Source of the DNA: Pseudomonas sp. S37
GTDB lineage: Bacteria > Pseudomonadota > Gammaproteobacteria > Pseudomonadales > Pseudomonadaceae
Direction of reading: 5' to 3'
Length of the DNA: 64,000 nucleotides
NCBI RefSeq assembly: GCF_016658545.1
Contig: NZ_JACVZC010000007.1
Location: 50,323 to 114,322, forward strand
Shown here: positions 48,963 to 57,257 of the stretch, piece after piece
Position numbering within the stretch: the first letter of the stretch is position 1
Layout of the letters: every line of letters starts with the position of its first letter
Program-made: the position numbers and the translations under genes
The notes under the pieces: generated by a model
Seen by the model: the letters and a program-made list of their open reading frames with translations, nothing else
The model's database searches: none
Told to the model about the DNA's origin: nothing

Positions 48963-51902
48963 ATGCTCCCAGTACGTTGTCCTTCACCTGCTCCGCGCCC
49001 TCGGCCTTGCCTGTCGCCTATCACCTTTGCCCTGCGCTGCACGATGATCAGCTGCTGCGGGGCAGGCCTGCTGAACACCAGCCTGGCATTGGCCCAGGAC
49101 ACCGCCACGCCTGCGCTCACGGCTACCCGCCTGGACGATGCCACGCTGCGTGATTACGACATTGCCCAAGGCCCCTTGGGCGCGGCCCTCGGCAGCTTCA
49201 GCAGCCAGTCGGGGCTACTGCTGTCGTACGAGCCTGAGCTGACCCGCGGGCGAACGGTGCCCGCCTTGAAAGGGCGGTATACGGTCAACGAGGGCATGCA
49301 ACGGCTGCTGGCGAACTCCGGGTTGCGGCTGGTGCCAAGCGCCACAGGCAGCTACGTGCTGATGGCGCAGGGCGCTCCTGCCAATGCTGCGGCTGAGCTG
49401 TCGCCGACAATGGTCGAGGCCGCCGCGCAGGGGCCGCAGCTGGATACCTACAGGGCACCACGTTCGTCGGTGCACCTGAACAGCGAGCAGATCGACCGCT
49501 TCGGCCGGGTGTCTGCGGGCGACTTGCTCAACGGTGTGCCCGGTGTGCAGGTCGGCGACACCCGTAATGGCGGTGCGCTGGACGTCAACATCCGCGGCAT
49601 CCAGGGGCAGAGCCGGGTAGCGGTCAAGGTCGATGGCTCGGAGCAGGCCCTGGATGTTTATCGAGGCTATGGCGGTACCCAGCAACGCAGCTACATCGAT
49701 CCCGACCTGATCAGCAGTGTGACCGTAAACAAAGGGCCGTCGACCAAGTCCGGGGCAATCGGTGGCAGCGTGGAGATGCAGACGATCGGTGTGCAGGACA
49801 TTCTGGTGGACGGTAACCAGGTCGGCGTACGCCTCAAAGGCGATTTCTGGAACAACGGCGTAGCCCCCGTTCACCGCAGCGCCAGTTCCAAAGATGAAAG
49901 CCTGTCTGCGCCACCACGCCACAGCCGCGGCAGCCTGTTTGGCTCCGAGGCCGAATCTGGCAGCGCGGCCTTTGCCTTCACCACCGAGCGGCTGGACGTG
50001 GTGGCGGCGTATGCACACCGCAACCAGGGCAACTACTTTTCCGGCAAGAATGGCCAGGGCCGCTACCGCATCCATGACGAATACGGCCGTGAGCAGCCGA
50101 GCGTGGCGATGACCTACAACGCCGGCGAAGAAGTGCTCAACTCTTCATCGAAAACCGACTCGTACCTGCTGAAGGCAAGCTGGCGGATCGCCGACGACCA
50201 TACCCTGGAGCTGGGCTATCGCCGCTACGACGGTCGCACTGCCGAGATCATGCCTTCCGATATCTACCGTTTCGGCACTGCCGGTATCTACCAGTACCCC
50301 CTGGGCGAGGTGGAGATCGATACCTACACGGCGCGCTACCACTACCTGCCCGCCGGCAACCCGTGGGTCGACCTGACCAGCAACCTGTGGATGACCGATG
50401 CCAGGACCAGCTTGTTGAGTTCGGCCTGGACGGCACCTGCTTCACAACTGTTTCGCTCTGACCGCAGCTGGACCCGCCAGGACAACCGCCGTATTGGTGG
50501 CGACCTGAACAATGTCTCCCGGTTCGAGACCGCCCATGGCGATTTCAAGCTCGACCTGGGCGGTGCCTTTCAGCTCGAAGACCTGCAACCGCAGAAAAGT
50601 GTGCTTATCACCCAGCATGACATCGATGCCAACCGTACCCTGCGCGATGCCTCCAGGCAGGAGTTCAGCTTCAACGGCAAGCTCGAGTACCAGCCTGTCG
50701 AGCAACTGACTTTGTGGGGCGGTGGCCGTTACAGCCACTTCCGCACCAAGGACAACACCGTGGTGGCCACCGCCCGGCGAGAGGACCGTGAGGTGCGGTA
50801 CATATCGGCGAGTGGCCCGAAAGGCTGGGGCAGCATGACCTGGTTCCCCGATCAGAACGGTCAGTACACCGACGCCACCGACCCCAGGCTCAACAACGGC
50901 ATCGTCTTCGGCAATAGCAATGAACCGTTCAATGGCGTGCGCTTCAACGACTTCGGCGCGACAAGCGTGGAGGTCAACCCAGAAGGCATCAGTAGCGTGG
51001 TCACAGGCTACGACCACAGCCCGCAGGGCAGCAGCAGTGGCGGCGGCTTTTCGCCGGCATTCGGCATCAACGTCGAGCTGATGCCCGACACGTTCTTCTA
51101 TGTCACCTACACCCAAGGCTTGCGCCTGCCGTCTTTGTTCGAGACCAGCCAGGGCACCCAGCAAGTCGCCCCCGGCAAAAGCCTGAAGCCCGAACGCTCG
51201 CAAAGCTGGGAGATCGGCGTCAGTGCGCTGCGCGACAACCTGTTTACCGAGCACGATTCGGCCGCAATCAAGCTTGCCTATTTCGACAACGTGATCAAGA
51301 ACTACATCACCCGTTACTACGACCCAAGCCCCGGGCTTTGGGGCCTGATGACCTTCAGCAACACTGACAGTTTCAGCACCCGCGGCCTTGAGTTGCAATC
51401 GCACTACGACGCCGGCCGTGTGTTCGCCGACCTGTCGGCCACCTACTACCTCAAGACCGAGACCTGCGATGCGGAATTTGCCGGCAAACTGCGCGCCACG
51501 GCCAACCCGTATCAAAAGACCGAGAACACACCGAACTGTACGCCGGGCAGTTTCATGGGCTCTTACACCAACACCCAGAACCCGCCACGGTTTTCAGCCA
51601 ACCTGACCAGCGGCATGCGTTTCTTTGACGAGGCATTGACCGTGGGTGGGCGGGTGACCTACACCTCCGGGCCTACCAATACCCTCGACAAGCCGTGGCA
51701 GTCTGGCGCCACGACGCCGCAGATCGAATACCGCTCGGTTGCGCTGTTCGATCTGTTCCTCAAGTACAAGTTGCTCGAAAACACCGAGGTGAATGCGTCG
51801 CTGCAGAACCTGACCGATCGCTACTACCTGGACCCGTTGGCGCAAAGCTTCATGCCGGCACCGGGGCGGACGCTGCGGGTGGGGGTAGTGACGCGGTTCT
51901 GA
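48963..51902 (+). CDS. TonB-dependent signalling receptor with STN domain
   Basis: A 979-residue outer-membrane receptor. The N-terminal signalling (STN) domain spans about residues 60-135 (YDIAQGPLGAALGSFSSQSG, TVNEGMQRLLANSGLRL). The plug has LLNGVPGVQVGDTRNGGALD and VNIRGIQGQSRVAVKVDGSE. The barrel ends RVGVVTRF. The shape and plug resemble haem/haemophore receptors (HasR/HxuC-like), but the ligand is not proven. ATG at 48963 is chosen; the GTG at 48933 sits directly against its own AAGGA. It is divergent from the sigma/anti-sigma pair that should control it. Confidence 0.9.
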   Translation: MLPVRCPSPAPRPRPCLSPITFALRCTMISCCGAGLLNTSLALAQDTATPALTATRLDDATLRDYDIAQGPLGAALGSFSSQSGLLLSYEPELTRGRTVPALKGRYTVNEGMQRLLANSGLRLVPSATGSYVLMAQGAPANAAAELSPTMVEAAAQGPQLDTYRAPRSSVHLNSEQIDRFGRVSAGDLLNGVPGVQVGDTRNGGALDVNIRGIQGQSRVAVKVDGSEQALDVYRGYGGTQQRSYIDPDLISSVTVNKGPSTKSGAIGGSVEMQTIGVQDILVDGNQVGVRLKGDFWNNGVAPVHRSASSKDESLSAPPRHSRGSLFGSEAESGSAAFAFTTERLDVVAAYAHRNQGNYFSGKNGQGRYRIHDEYGREQPSVAMTYNAGEEVLNSSSKTDSYLLKASWRIADDHTLELGYRRYDGRTAEIMPSDIYRFGTAGIYQYPLGEVEIDTYTARYHYLPAGNPWVDLTSNLWMTDARTSLLSSAWTAPASQLFRSDRSWTRQDNRRIGGDLNNVSRFETAHGDFKLDLGGAFQLEDLQPQKSVLITQHDIDANRTLRDASRQEFSFNGKLEYQPVEQLTLWGGGRYSHFRTKDNTVVATARREDREVRYISASGPKGWGSMTWFPDQNGQYTDATDPRLNNGIVFGNSNEPFNGVRFNDFGATSVEVNPEGISSVVTGYDHSPQGSSSGGGFSPAFGINVELMPDTFFYVTYTQGLRLPSLFETSQGTQQVAPGKSLKPERSQSWEIGVSALRDNLFTEHDSAAIKLAYFDNVIKNYITRYYDPSPGLWGLMTFSNTDSFSTRGLELQSHYDAGRVFADLSATYYLKTETCDAEFAGKLRATANPYQKTENTPNCTPGSFMGSYTNTQNPPRFSANLTSGMRFFDEALTVGGRVTYTSGPTNTLDKPWQSGATTPQIEYRSVALFDLFLKYKLLENTEVNASLQNLTDRYYLDPLAQSFMPAPGRTLRVGVVTRF

Positions 51903-51912
51903 AGCCCCTGGG

Positions 51913-51927
51913 AGGGCGCTGGTGTAG
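51913..51927 (+). repeat. 15-bp direct repeat, copy 1
   Basis: AGGGCGCTGGTGTAG is repeated exactly at 52973-52987. The two copies bound the S24-like repressor gene and its Ash-like tail, 1,060 bases apart. Confidence 0.75.
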
Positions 51928-51942
51928 AGGTTTCACCAGCGC
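51916..51942 (+). other. Stem-loop downstream of the signalling receptor
   Basis: GCGCTGGTG and CACCAGCGC form a perfect 9-base-pair stem 13 bases after the receptor stop. The loop is TAGAGGTTT. No T run follows. Its left arm is part of the 15-base direct repeat 51913-51927. Confidence 0.55.
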
Positions 51943-51963
51943 TCCGACATTTCTGCGGGCATT

Positions 51964-51987
51964 AAAAAGCCGGCTTGTGGCCGGCTT
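51964..51987 (-). terminator. Rho-independent terminator of the repressor transcript
   Basis: On the minus strand, AAGCCGG and CCGGCTT pair around a 7-base loop, followed by TTTTT. It lies about 200 bases after the repressor stop; the Ash-like frame lies between. Confidence 0.75.
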
Positions 51988-52059
51988 CTCGGGGACGCTT
52001 CCGACTAATTTATGGTAAGCCGCAACCGCCTTAACTGTGTGGCCAGCAAGGGCCTGAAA

Positions 52060-52176
52060 GAGATGGCAGATACCCGTGTGGGATATCGCCGAGCCCTCTG
52101 GACTGCGGCTTGCGCCGGTCGGGGCTGAATGTGCCGCGTAGCATACAAGGGCGAGCGCAGGATGCCCAGCAAAAAA
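52060..52176 (-). other. Ash-like translated segment downstream of the repressor
   Basis: In one minus-strand frame this stretch reads FFAGHPALALVCYAAHSAPT followed by GAS. That resembles the Ash-family motif of P4-like phages and satellites (HPA-x-A, then AHSAPTG). It starts inside the end of the repressor gene and continues past it. It may be a phage-derived remnant rather than a gene with its own start. Confidence 0.4.
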
Positions 52177-52190
52177 TGGCACAGGGTGTT

Positions 52191-52892
52191 TCAGCCGGGC
52201 CGCTGCTGACGGAAATGCGACCAATGGAACACCCAGCCCAGTATTTCCAGGCCCTGCGCCTGACGCTGCGCAAGGGTGTAGCGTTCGACCGCGTAGTTGT
52301 GTCGATCATGGCTGTGCAGGTACAGCGTGCCGTGCTGGCCAACGCTGAGGTTGTTCACCCTGAGTGAGCCGTTGTGCAGCAAGGCATAGGTTTCACCGTC
52401 GACCACCTGGGTCATGCCCAGGTCGATGACCAGGGTGGCCTCCAGCGGTATCAGTGGGAGCATGTTGCTGTCCGGCATCGCCACACTGATCGCATTGGCA
52501 GCCTGTACACCCAAGCGCTTCAGGGCTTTGGCCGGCAGCCGCAGGTGCTTGCTGGTCACTGGGGACAACAGGCCCCTGTTCAGTTCGTAGTACGGCACAT
52601 TCACGAGCCGACCGTGGTCTACCGACAGCGGAGTAAGCGGGTTGGCGGGGGTTGGCCGCGGCGGGCCGTTGCGCAGGATCGGGTTGGGGTGCTTGGGCCC
52701 CTCACCGCTGCGCAGCCAGCGGCGGTGTACACAGAACAGGTCGGCCAGTTCGTCCAGCCGCGCCAGCGGCACCCCGCGTTTGAACCAATTGTTCACGTGC
52801 TGCGCTGTGACGCCGCGCTGGGCGGCGAAATCGGAAGGGGTCAGGCCACATTCGTGGAGCAGGGCCTTTAGGCGGTCACCGGAAGTGTTCAT
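52191..52892 (-). CDS. Phage-type repressor with XRE and S24-like domains
   Basis: A 233-residue regulator. Residues 1-60 are a CI-like HTH (LTPSDFAAQRGVTAQHVNNW). The C-terminal half is a LexA/S24 peptidase-like fold with the nucleophile-type Ser in AMPDSNMLPLIPLEATLVID. The usual catalytic Lys position appears as Asn (GSLRVNNLSV), so self-cleavage is doubtful. No other phage structural genes are near. It is bounded by a 15-bp direct repeat. Confidence 0.87.
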   Translation of the reverse strand: MNTSGDRLKALLHECGLTPSDFAAQRGVTAQHVNNWFKRGVPLARLDELADLFCVHRRWLRSGEGPKHPNPILRNGPPRPTPANPLTPLSVDHGRLVNVPYYELNRGLLSPVTSKHLRLPAKALKRLGVQAANAISVAMPDSNMLPLIPLEATLVIDLGMTQVVDGETYALLHNGSLRVNNLSVGQHGTLYLHSHDRHNYAVERYTLAQRQAQGLEILGWVFHWSHFRQQRPG

Positions 52893-52972
52893 GCCGGCGA
52901 GTGTAGCGGCGCGGTGCCAGCAAGGATATGAACCGGGTGTTGACGAGGTTTGTGGGAAAACAGGCTGTTTGT

Positions 52973-52987
52973 AGGGCGCTGGTGTAG
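52973..52987 (+). repeat. 15-bp direct repeat, copy 2
   Basis: AGGGCGCTGGTGTAG, identical to 51913-51927, about 80 bases upstream of the repressor start. Confidence 0.75.
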
Positions 52988-53069
52988 GAATGCGTAGGAT
53001 TAATTACCGCCATTAACATCAACGCGCTCTCATGGAACTGCGCATAACTCATTGAATTGGCGGGGACAC

Positions 53070-53155
53070 TGTGGGAGCGGCTTTAGCCGCGAACACCGGC
53101 GCAGCCGGTGCCATGCACCGCATTGGATTCTTCGCGGCTAAAGCCGCTCCCACAT
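53070..53155. repeat. REP-like inverted pair, AGCGGCTTTAGCCGCGAA class
   Basis: GTGGGAGCGGCTTTAGCCGC and its mirror surround a CACCGGC...GCCGGTG hairpin. This is a third REP sequence class in the window. Confidence 0.88.
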
Positions 53156-53188
53156 AGCCTGCATCGCCTTCAAGGCAGGCACAGTACC

Positions 53189-53318
53189 TGTAGGAGCGGC
53201 CTTGCCGGGGCGCCGGACCGGTCGGATGGGCTGCGCAGCAGCCCCGGCAATTTGTGCATCTGTGCGGAAATCCTGGGGCGGCTGCGCAGCCCATCGCGAC
53301 ACAAGGCCGCTCCTACAA
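53189..53318. repeat. REP-type inverted pair, GGCCTTG class
   Basis: TGTAGGAGCGGCCTTG near the left end and CAAGGCCGCTCCTACA on the right, with GCTGCGCAGCAGCCCC arms inside. It follows the previous REP directly, making a double array. Confidence 0.88.
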
Positions 53319-53467
53319 GTGCCAGTGCTGGCCAGGAGGAATATGCAAGACAGTTGCTCCCACAGAGTATGCGGACCGCTTGCGAACTCAGTTTTCTGCG
53401 CGACAGCGCAGCCCAAAGGGCTGGGTGATTTCCTATAGGGATCACGCCAGGTCATTTATTCAGGCAT

Positions 53468-53494
53468 AAAAAAACCCCGCAGAGCGGGGTTTTT
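53468..53494. terminator. Bidirectional rho-independent terminator after ppa
   Basis: AAAAACCCCGC-AGA-GCGGGGTTTTT, 12 bases from the ppa stop, has A and T runs on both sides and so can act on either strand. Confidence 0.92.
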
Positions 53495-53506
53495 CTGCAA
53501 CCGGTA

Positions 53507-54034
53507 TCAGCCTTTGTAGGCAGCGACCGATTTGGTGATCGCGGCACGGGCGGCGTCAGCGCCTTCCCAGCCTTCGATCTTGACCCACTTGCCCTTCTCG
53601 AGATCTTTGTAGTTGGCAAAGAAGTGCTCGATCTGCTGGATCAGCAGGGCTGGCAGGTCGGTGTATTCCTTCACGTCGACGTACAGCTGCGACAGCTTGT
53701 CGTGAGGAACAGCGATGACCTTGGCGTCGCCGCCGCCGTCGTCGGTCATGTTCAGTACGCCAACCGGACGGGCGCGGATAACCGAGCCTGGGGCTACCGG
53801 GTAAGGGGTAACGACCAGCACGTCCAGCGGATCACCGTCGTCAGCCAGGGTGTTCGGGATGAAGCCGTAGTTGGCTGGGTAGAACATTGGGGTAGCCATG
53901 AAACGGTCGACGAACAGGGTGTCGCTGTCCTTGTCGATCTCGTATTTGATCGGCGCGTGGTTGGCCGGGATCTCGATGGCGACGTAGATGTCGTTCGGCA
54001 GGTCTTTGCCCGCCGGAATCTTGCTGTAGCTCAT
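53507..54034 (-). CDS. ppa: Inorganic pyrophosphatase
   Basis: A 175-residue soluble class I pyrophosphatase. Metal-binding and catalytic segments are [35 protein letters not shown] and the signature [13 protein letters not shown]. Length is typical of the bacterial hexameric enzyme. It clears pyrophosphate made in biosynthesis. A strong terminator follows. Confidence 0.97.
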
Positions 54035-54127
54035 TGGGCAGTGCCCCCGTGTTTGACCAAAAAAGTGGCGGCGATTATAGGCACATTCTGCCGGGGCATG
54101 CCACGCCTGGCCTGATGTGCGGCCCCG

Positions 54128-54943
54128 TCAGGCGTGGCTTTCGCGGTATTCGGGGTGTTCGGCCTGCAGCCGGCACAGGCGCGCCAGCGGGTCTTGCCGG
54201 TAGAACAGCGACAACTGGCGGTAGACCAACGGATAAGCCTGTTGCAGCAGGTCGGGGGCACTAAAGAAGTATTCGCTGGTAACGGCAAAGAACTCCGCCG
54301 GGTTTTCCGCTGCGTAAGGGTCGATGGCGGTTTCAGCGTCGGGGTTGGCGTCCAGCTGGCGGTTGAGGTCGTCGTAGGCCTGCTGCATGGCGGTTGCCCA
54401 CGCGTCCACCGGCATGCCGCTGTGCAGCGGCGGCAGGCCGTTGGCATCGCCATTGAGCATGTCGAGCTTGTGTGCCAGCTCATGGATGACCAGGTTGTAG
54501 GCTTCCCAGCCGCCACTGGCCAGCACGCCGTTCCAGGCCAGGATGATCGGCCCTTGCTGCCAGGCTTCACCGCTGTGTTCGCCGTCCCACACATGCTCCA
54601 CGCCACTGGCATCGCGGTGGCGCTGCGGGCTCTTGAAGTCGTCGGGGTACAGGATGATTTCGTGGAAGCCCTGGTACCAGTTCAGCTCACCCAAATGCAG
54701 CAGGGGTAGCTGCGCCTGGGCAGCGAGCAACAGCCGCTGCTCGTCGTCCGGCTCGACGCCGGGCAGGCAGGTGAGGTGCTTGTCGAGCAGGAACAGGATG
54801 CAGGCTTCGCGCAGCCAGTGGTCTTCTTCGTCAGTGATGCCGTCCAGCATTGGCAGGCGCTCGCGTACGGCCTGCCATTGCTGTGGCGTGATCGGGTAAC
54901 GCGCCAGGGTGCGCTTGCGCCGCCAGGCGCTGAACGACCACAT
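54128..54943 (-). CDS. mtfA: Zinc peptidase, MtfA type
   Basis: A 271-residue M90-family metallopeptidase. The zinc motif is NLVIHELAHKLDMLNGDANG (HExxH). GAWQQ-type segments and a downstream Glu in NPAEFFAVTSEYFFS fit the family. In E. coli MtfA binds Mlc and affects glucose transport; the partner here is unknown. The start at 54943 (MWSFSAWRRKR) is chosen because the longer frame runs into dedA. Just downstream of dedA on the same strand. Confidence 0.92.
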   Translation of the reverse strand: MWSFSAWRRKRTLARYPITPQQWQAVRERLPMLDGITDEEDHWLREACILFLLDKHLTCLPGVEPDDEQRLLLAAQAQLPLLHLGELNWYQGFHEIILYPDDFKSPQRHRDASGVEHVWDGEHSGEAWQQGPIILAWNGVLASGGWEAYNLVIHELAHKLDMLNGDANGLPPLHSGMPVDAWATAMQQAYDDLNRQLDANPDAETAIDPYAAENPAEFFAVTSEYFFSAPDLLQQAYPLVYRQLSLFYRQDPLARLCRLQAEHPEYRESHA

Positions 54944-54951
54944 GGGGGCGT

Positions 54952-55599
54952 TCAGTGAGCCTTGGCCGCACGGCCCAGGCGGCCACGCAGCAGGCCGAGG
55001 ATCATCGGTACCAGCGACAGCACGATGATACCCACCACCATCAGCGACAGGTGCTGCTTGATGAAGGGCACGTTGCCGAAGAAGTAGCCGAGGGTGACCA
55101 GGCCACCGACCCACAGCAGCGAACCGGCGACGCTGAAGCCGAGGAAACGCGGGTAATGCATATGCGCGATACCGGCGACGAACGGCGCGAAGGTACGCAG
55201 GATGGGCAGGAAACGGGCCAGGGTCACGGTCTTGCCGCCGTGGCGTTCATAGAACTCGTGGGTGCGCTGCAAGTAGTCGCGGCGGAAGATTTTTGAATTG
55301 GGGTTGTTGAACAGGCGCTCGCCGGCCGTTCGCCCGATCACGTAATTGGTGCTGTCGCCGAGGATGGCGGCGGCCATCAGCAGGCCGGCCAGCAATACCG
55401 GGTCCATGCCGCCGCCAGCGGCCACGGCACCGGCGATGAACAGCAGCGAATCGCCCGGCAGGAACGGCATCACCACCAGCCCGGTTTCACAGAAAATCAC
55501 GGTGAACAGGATGGCGTAGATCCAGGGACCGTAATTGGTGACCAGCAGATCGAGATAGGCATCGAGATGCAGGATAAGGTCCAGCGGGTTGAAATCCAT
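54952..55599 (-). CDS. DedA-family membrane protein
   Basis: A 215-residue inner-membrane protein with about five hydrophobic segments. Family stretches are ETGLVVMPFLPGDSLLFIAG, the charged LARFLPILRTFAPFVAG and the re-entrant loop GNVPFIKQHLSLMVVGIIVL. DedA proteins act as lipid flippase-like or proton-coupled transporters. The ATG at 55599 has AGGTG upstream; the GTG at 55608 is weaker. It is next to mtfA (8-base gap). Confidence 0.92.
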   Translation of the reverse strand: MDFNPLDLILHLDAYLDLLVTNYGPWIYAILFTVIFCETGLVVMPFLPGDSLLFIAGAVAAGGGMDPVLLAGLLMAAAILGDSTNYVIGRTAGERLFNNPNSKIFRRDYLQRTHEFYERHGGKTVTLARFLPILRTFAPFVAGIAHMHYPRFLGFSVAGSLLWVGGLVTLGYFFGNVPFIKQHLSLMVVGIIVLSLVPMILGLLRGRLGRAAKAH

Positions 55600-55754
55600 G
55601 TACAGCACCTGTGTTCTGGGGCGTAGGCTCGGTTACCGGGGGATGGGTAAATTTTCACACATGACAGGAGGGGCATTATACGGCTAAGTGAAGAACATGC
55701 CCGGGGAGTTTGTAGCGGGGGGTTACGATGCGGGTGTATTCCTGTGCTGGCCTC

Positions 55755-55848
55755 TTCGCGGGTAAACCGCTCCCACAGGAAACCATGACCTCCAGGCATG
55801 TGGTGACCCTGTGGGAGCGGGTTCATCGAGGCGTCGAACCGCCGCGAA
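55755..55848. repeat. REP pair with variant loop
   Basis: Inverted REP pair; the right arm (55815-55848) carries the long loop ATCGAGGCGTCGAACCG, the mirror of the variant at 17525-17562. Confidence 0.88.
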
Positions 55849-55862
55849 GAGGCCAGTACAGG

Positions 55863-56321
55863 TCAATCCTGGCTGATGGGCAGGATGTAGTTCTCGAACT
55901 CGGTATCCTTGTGAAAGCCAATGGACTCATAAGTTTTGCGAGCCACGTCATTACCGGCACTGGTCGAAACCCGCATACGCACGGCGTTGGTTTCCTTGGC
56001 CATCTTCTTCGCTTCGCGCATCAGGTGGTCGGCCACCAGCATGCGCCGCGAGTCTTCGGCCACGTAGATATCGTTGAGAATCCATACCCGCTTCAGCGAC
56101 AGCGACGAATAGCTCGGGTACAGCTGGCAGAAGCCCATCAACTTGGAATCGTCATCATCCGGCAGCGCCAGGTAGATCACCGATTCATCCCGCTTCAGGC
56201 GCTTTTCCAGAAAGCTGCGCGAACTGTCGGGGTAGGGCAGCTGCCCATAAAACTCACGGTATTTGACGAACAACGGCGTGAGCAGGTCGAGGTGTTCCAG
56301 GGTTGCCTTGATGATGCGCAT
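55863..56321 (-). CDS. GNAT-family N-acetyltransferase
   Basis: A 152-residue acetyltransferase. The β4-β5 region LMGFCQLYPSYSSLSLKRVW and the acetyl-CoA loop LNDIYVAEDSRRMLVADHLM followed by RKTYESIGFHKDTEFENY are GNAT features. It lies between a REP pair and eutC on the minus strand; a link to ethanolamine use is not evident. Substrate unknown. Confidence 0.88.
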   Translation of the reverse strand: MRIIKATLEHLDLLTPLFVKYREFYGQLPYPDSSRSFLEKRLKRDESVIYLALPDDDDSKLMGFCQLYPSYSSLSLKRVWILNDIYVAEDSRRMLVADHLMREAKKMAKETNAVRMRVSTSAGNDVARKTYESIGFHKDTEFENYILPISQD

Positions 56322-56430
56322 GTGCGGCCCTCAGAGTCCATTTGGGGAAACAGCGGAATGCCAGCAGCTTTCAAGGGCATGCTGCCCCAATGCGCAGGGC
56401 AAGTGCAATCCGCCTTCCGTGACATGTTCT

Positions 56431-57255
56431 TTAACCTTTGCCGAGCAGAAAGTTACCTTTCTGGCCGGCACTGCCTTCACTCTCCAGGCTATGGACCTCG
56501 GCTTCGTCCTTCAGATTCACCCCGGACAGCTGGCGCCTGCAGGCTTCGCGCATCAAGTACAGCAGCCGGTGCGCCGCCATGCCATAGCTCAAGCCCTCCA
56601 GGCGGATGTTGGAAATACAGTTTCGGTAGGCATCGGTCAGGCCGACCTTGGGCGCATAGGTGAAATACAGGCCCAGGCTGTCTGGCGAGCTGAGCCCGGG
56701 GCGTTCGCCGATCAGCATCACGGTCATGCGGGCGCCCAACAGTTCGCCAACTTCGTCGGCCACTGCCACACGGCCTTGCTGCACCAGCACGACCGGCGCG
56801 CTGGTCCAGCCGTCGGCGGCCGCCTGTTCCTCGAAACGGCTCAGGAATGGCAGGGTATGGCGGTGTACGGCCAGCGCCGACAGGCCGTCGGCGACGACGA
56901 TGGCCAGGTCGACGCCGCCGGGGTTGGCCTGGGCGTGCTGGCGCAGGGTGGTGATCGAGTCTTCGTTCAGGCGCCGCCCCAGGTCTGGCCGTTGCAGGTA
57001 CTGGTGGCGGTCGCTGGCGGCGCTGTGCAGCACCAGGCTTTCGCGCCCGCGGTCACCCAGTTGGGTAGCCAGGCCTGCGTGGTCGAAGGCCAGGTGCACG
57101 GCATCACGGGCCTGGGCATGGGCGAACTGGAAGTCCAGTTGCGCCCCGGTCGGCAGGCTGGTGCCGGTGCGGCCCAGGGCGATGCGCGCCGGGGTGAGGT
57201 TGCGCAGGGCCAGCCAGGGGTTGTCGGGGGTAGGCGTGCGATGGTCCATGGTCAT
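56431..57255 (-). CDS. eutC: Ethanolamine ammonia-lyase small subunit
   Basis: A 274-residue light chain of the adenosylcobalamin-dependent lyase that splits ethanolamine into acetaldehyde and ammonia. [20 protein letters not shown] and [20 protein letters not shown] (with the family ERPGLS motif that contacts the cofactor) are conserved. Two ATGs, 57255 and 57249, are both near the RBS-like AGGG; the first is used. It is one base off the eutB stop, in one operon with eutB and eat. Confidence 0.95.
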   Translation of the reverse strand: MTMDHRTPTPDNPWLALRNLTPARIALGRTGTSLPTGAQLDFQFAHAQARDAVHLAFDHAGLATQLGDRGRESLVLHSAASDRHQYLQRPDLGRRLNEDSITTLRQHAQANPGGVDLAIVVADGLSALAVHRHTLPFLSRFEEQAAADGWTSAPVVLVQQGRVAVADEVGELLGARMTVMLIGERPGLSSPDSLGLYFTYAPKVGLTDAYRNCISNIRLEGLSYGMAAHRLLYLMREACRRQLSGVNLKDEAEVHSLESEGSAGQKGNFLLGKG

Positions 57256-57257
57256 CC

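Larger units (their letters stand above)
52893..53506. other. Repeat-rich intergenic gap
   Basis: This 614-base gap contains the second 15-bp direct repeat, two REP pairs of different classes and the ppa terminator. No gene was found. The first 80 bases should include the repressor promoter, but no clear -35/-10 or operator was picked out. Confidence 0.5.
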
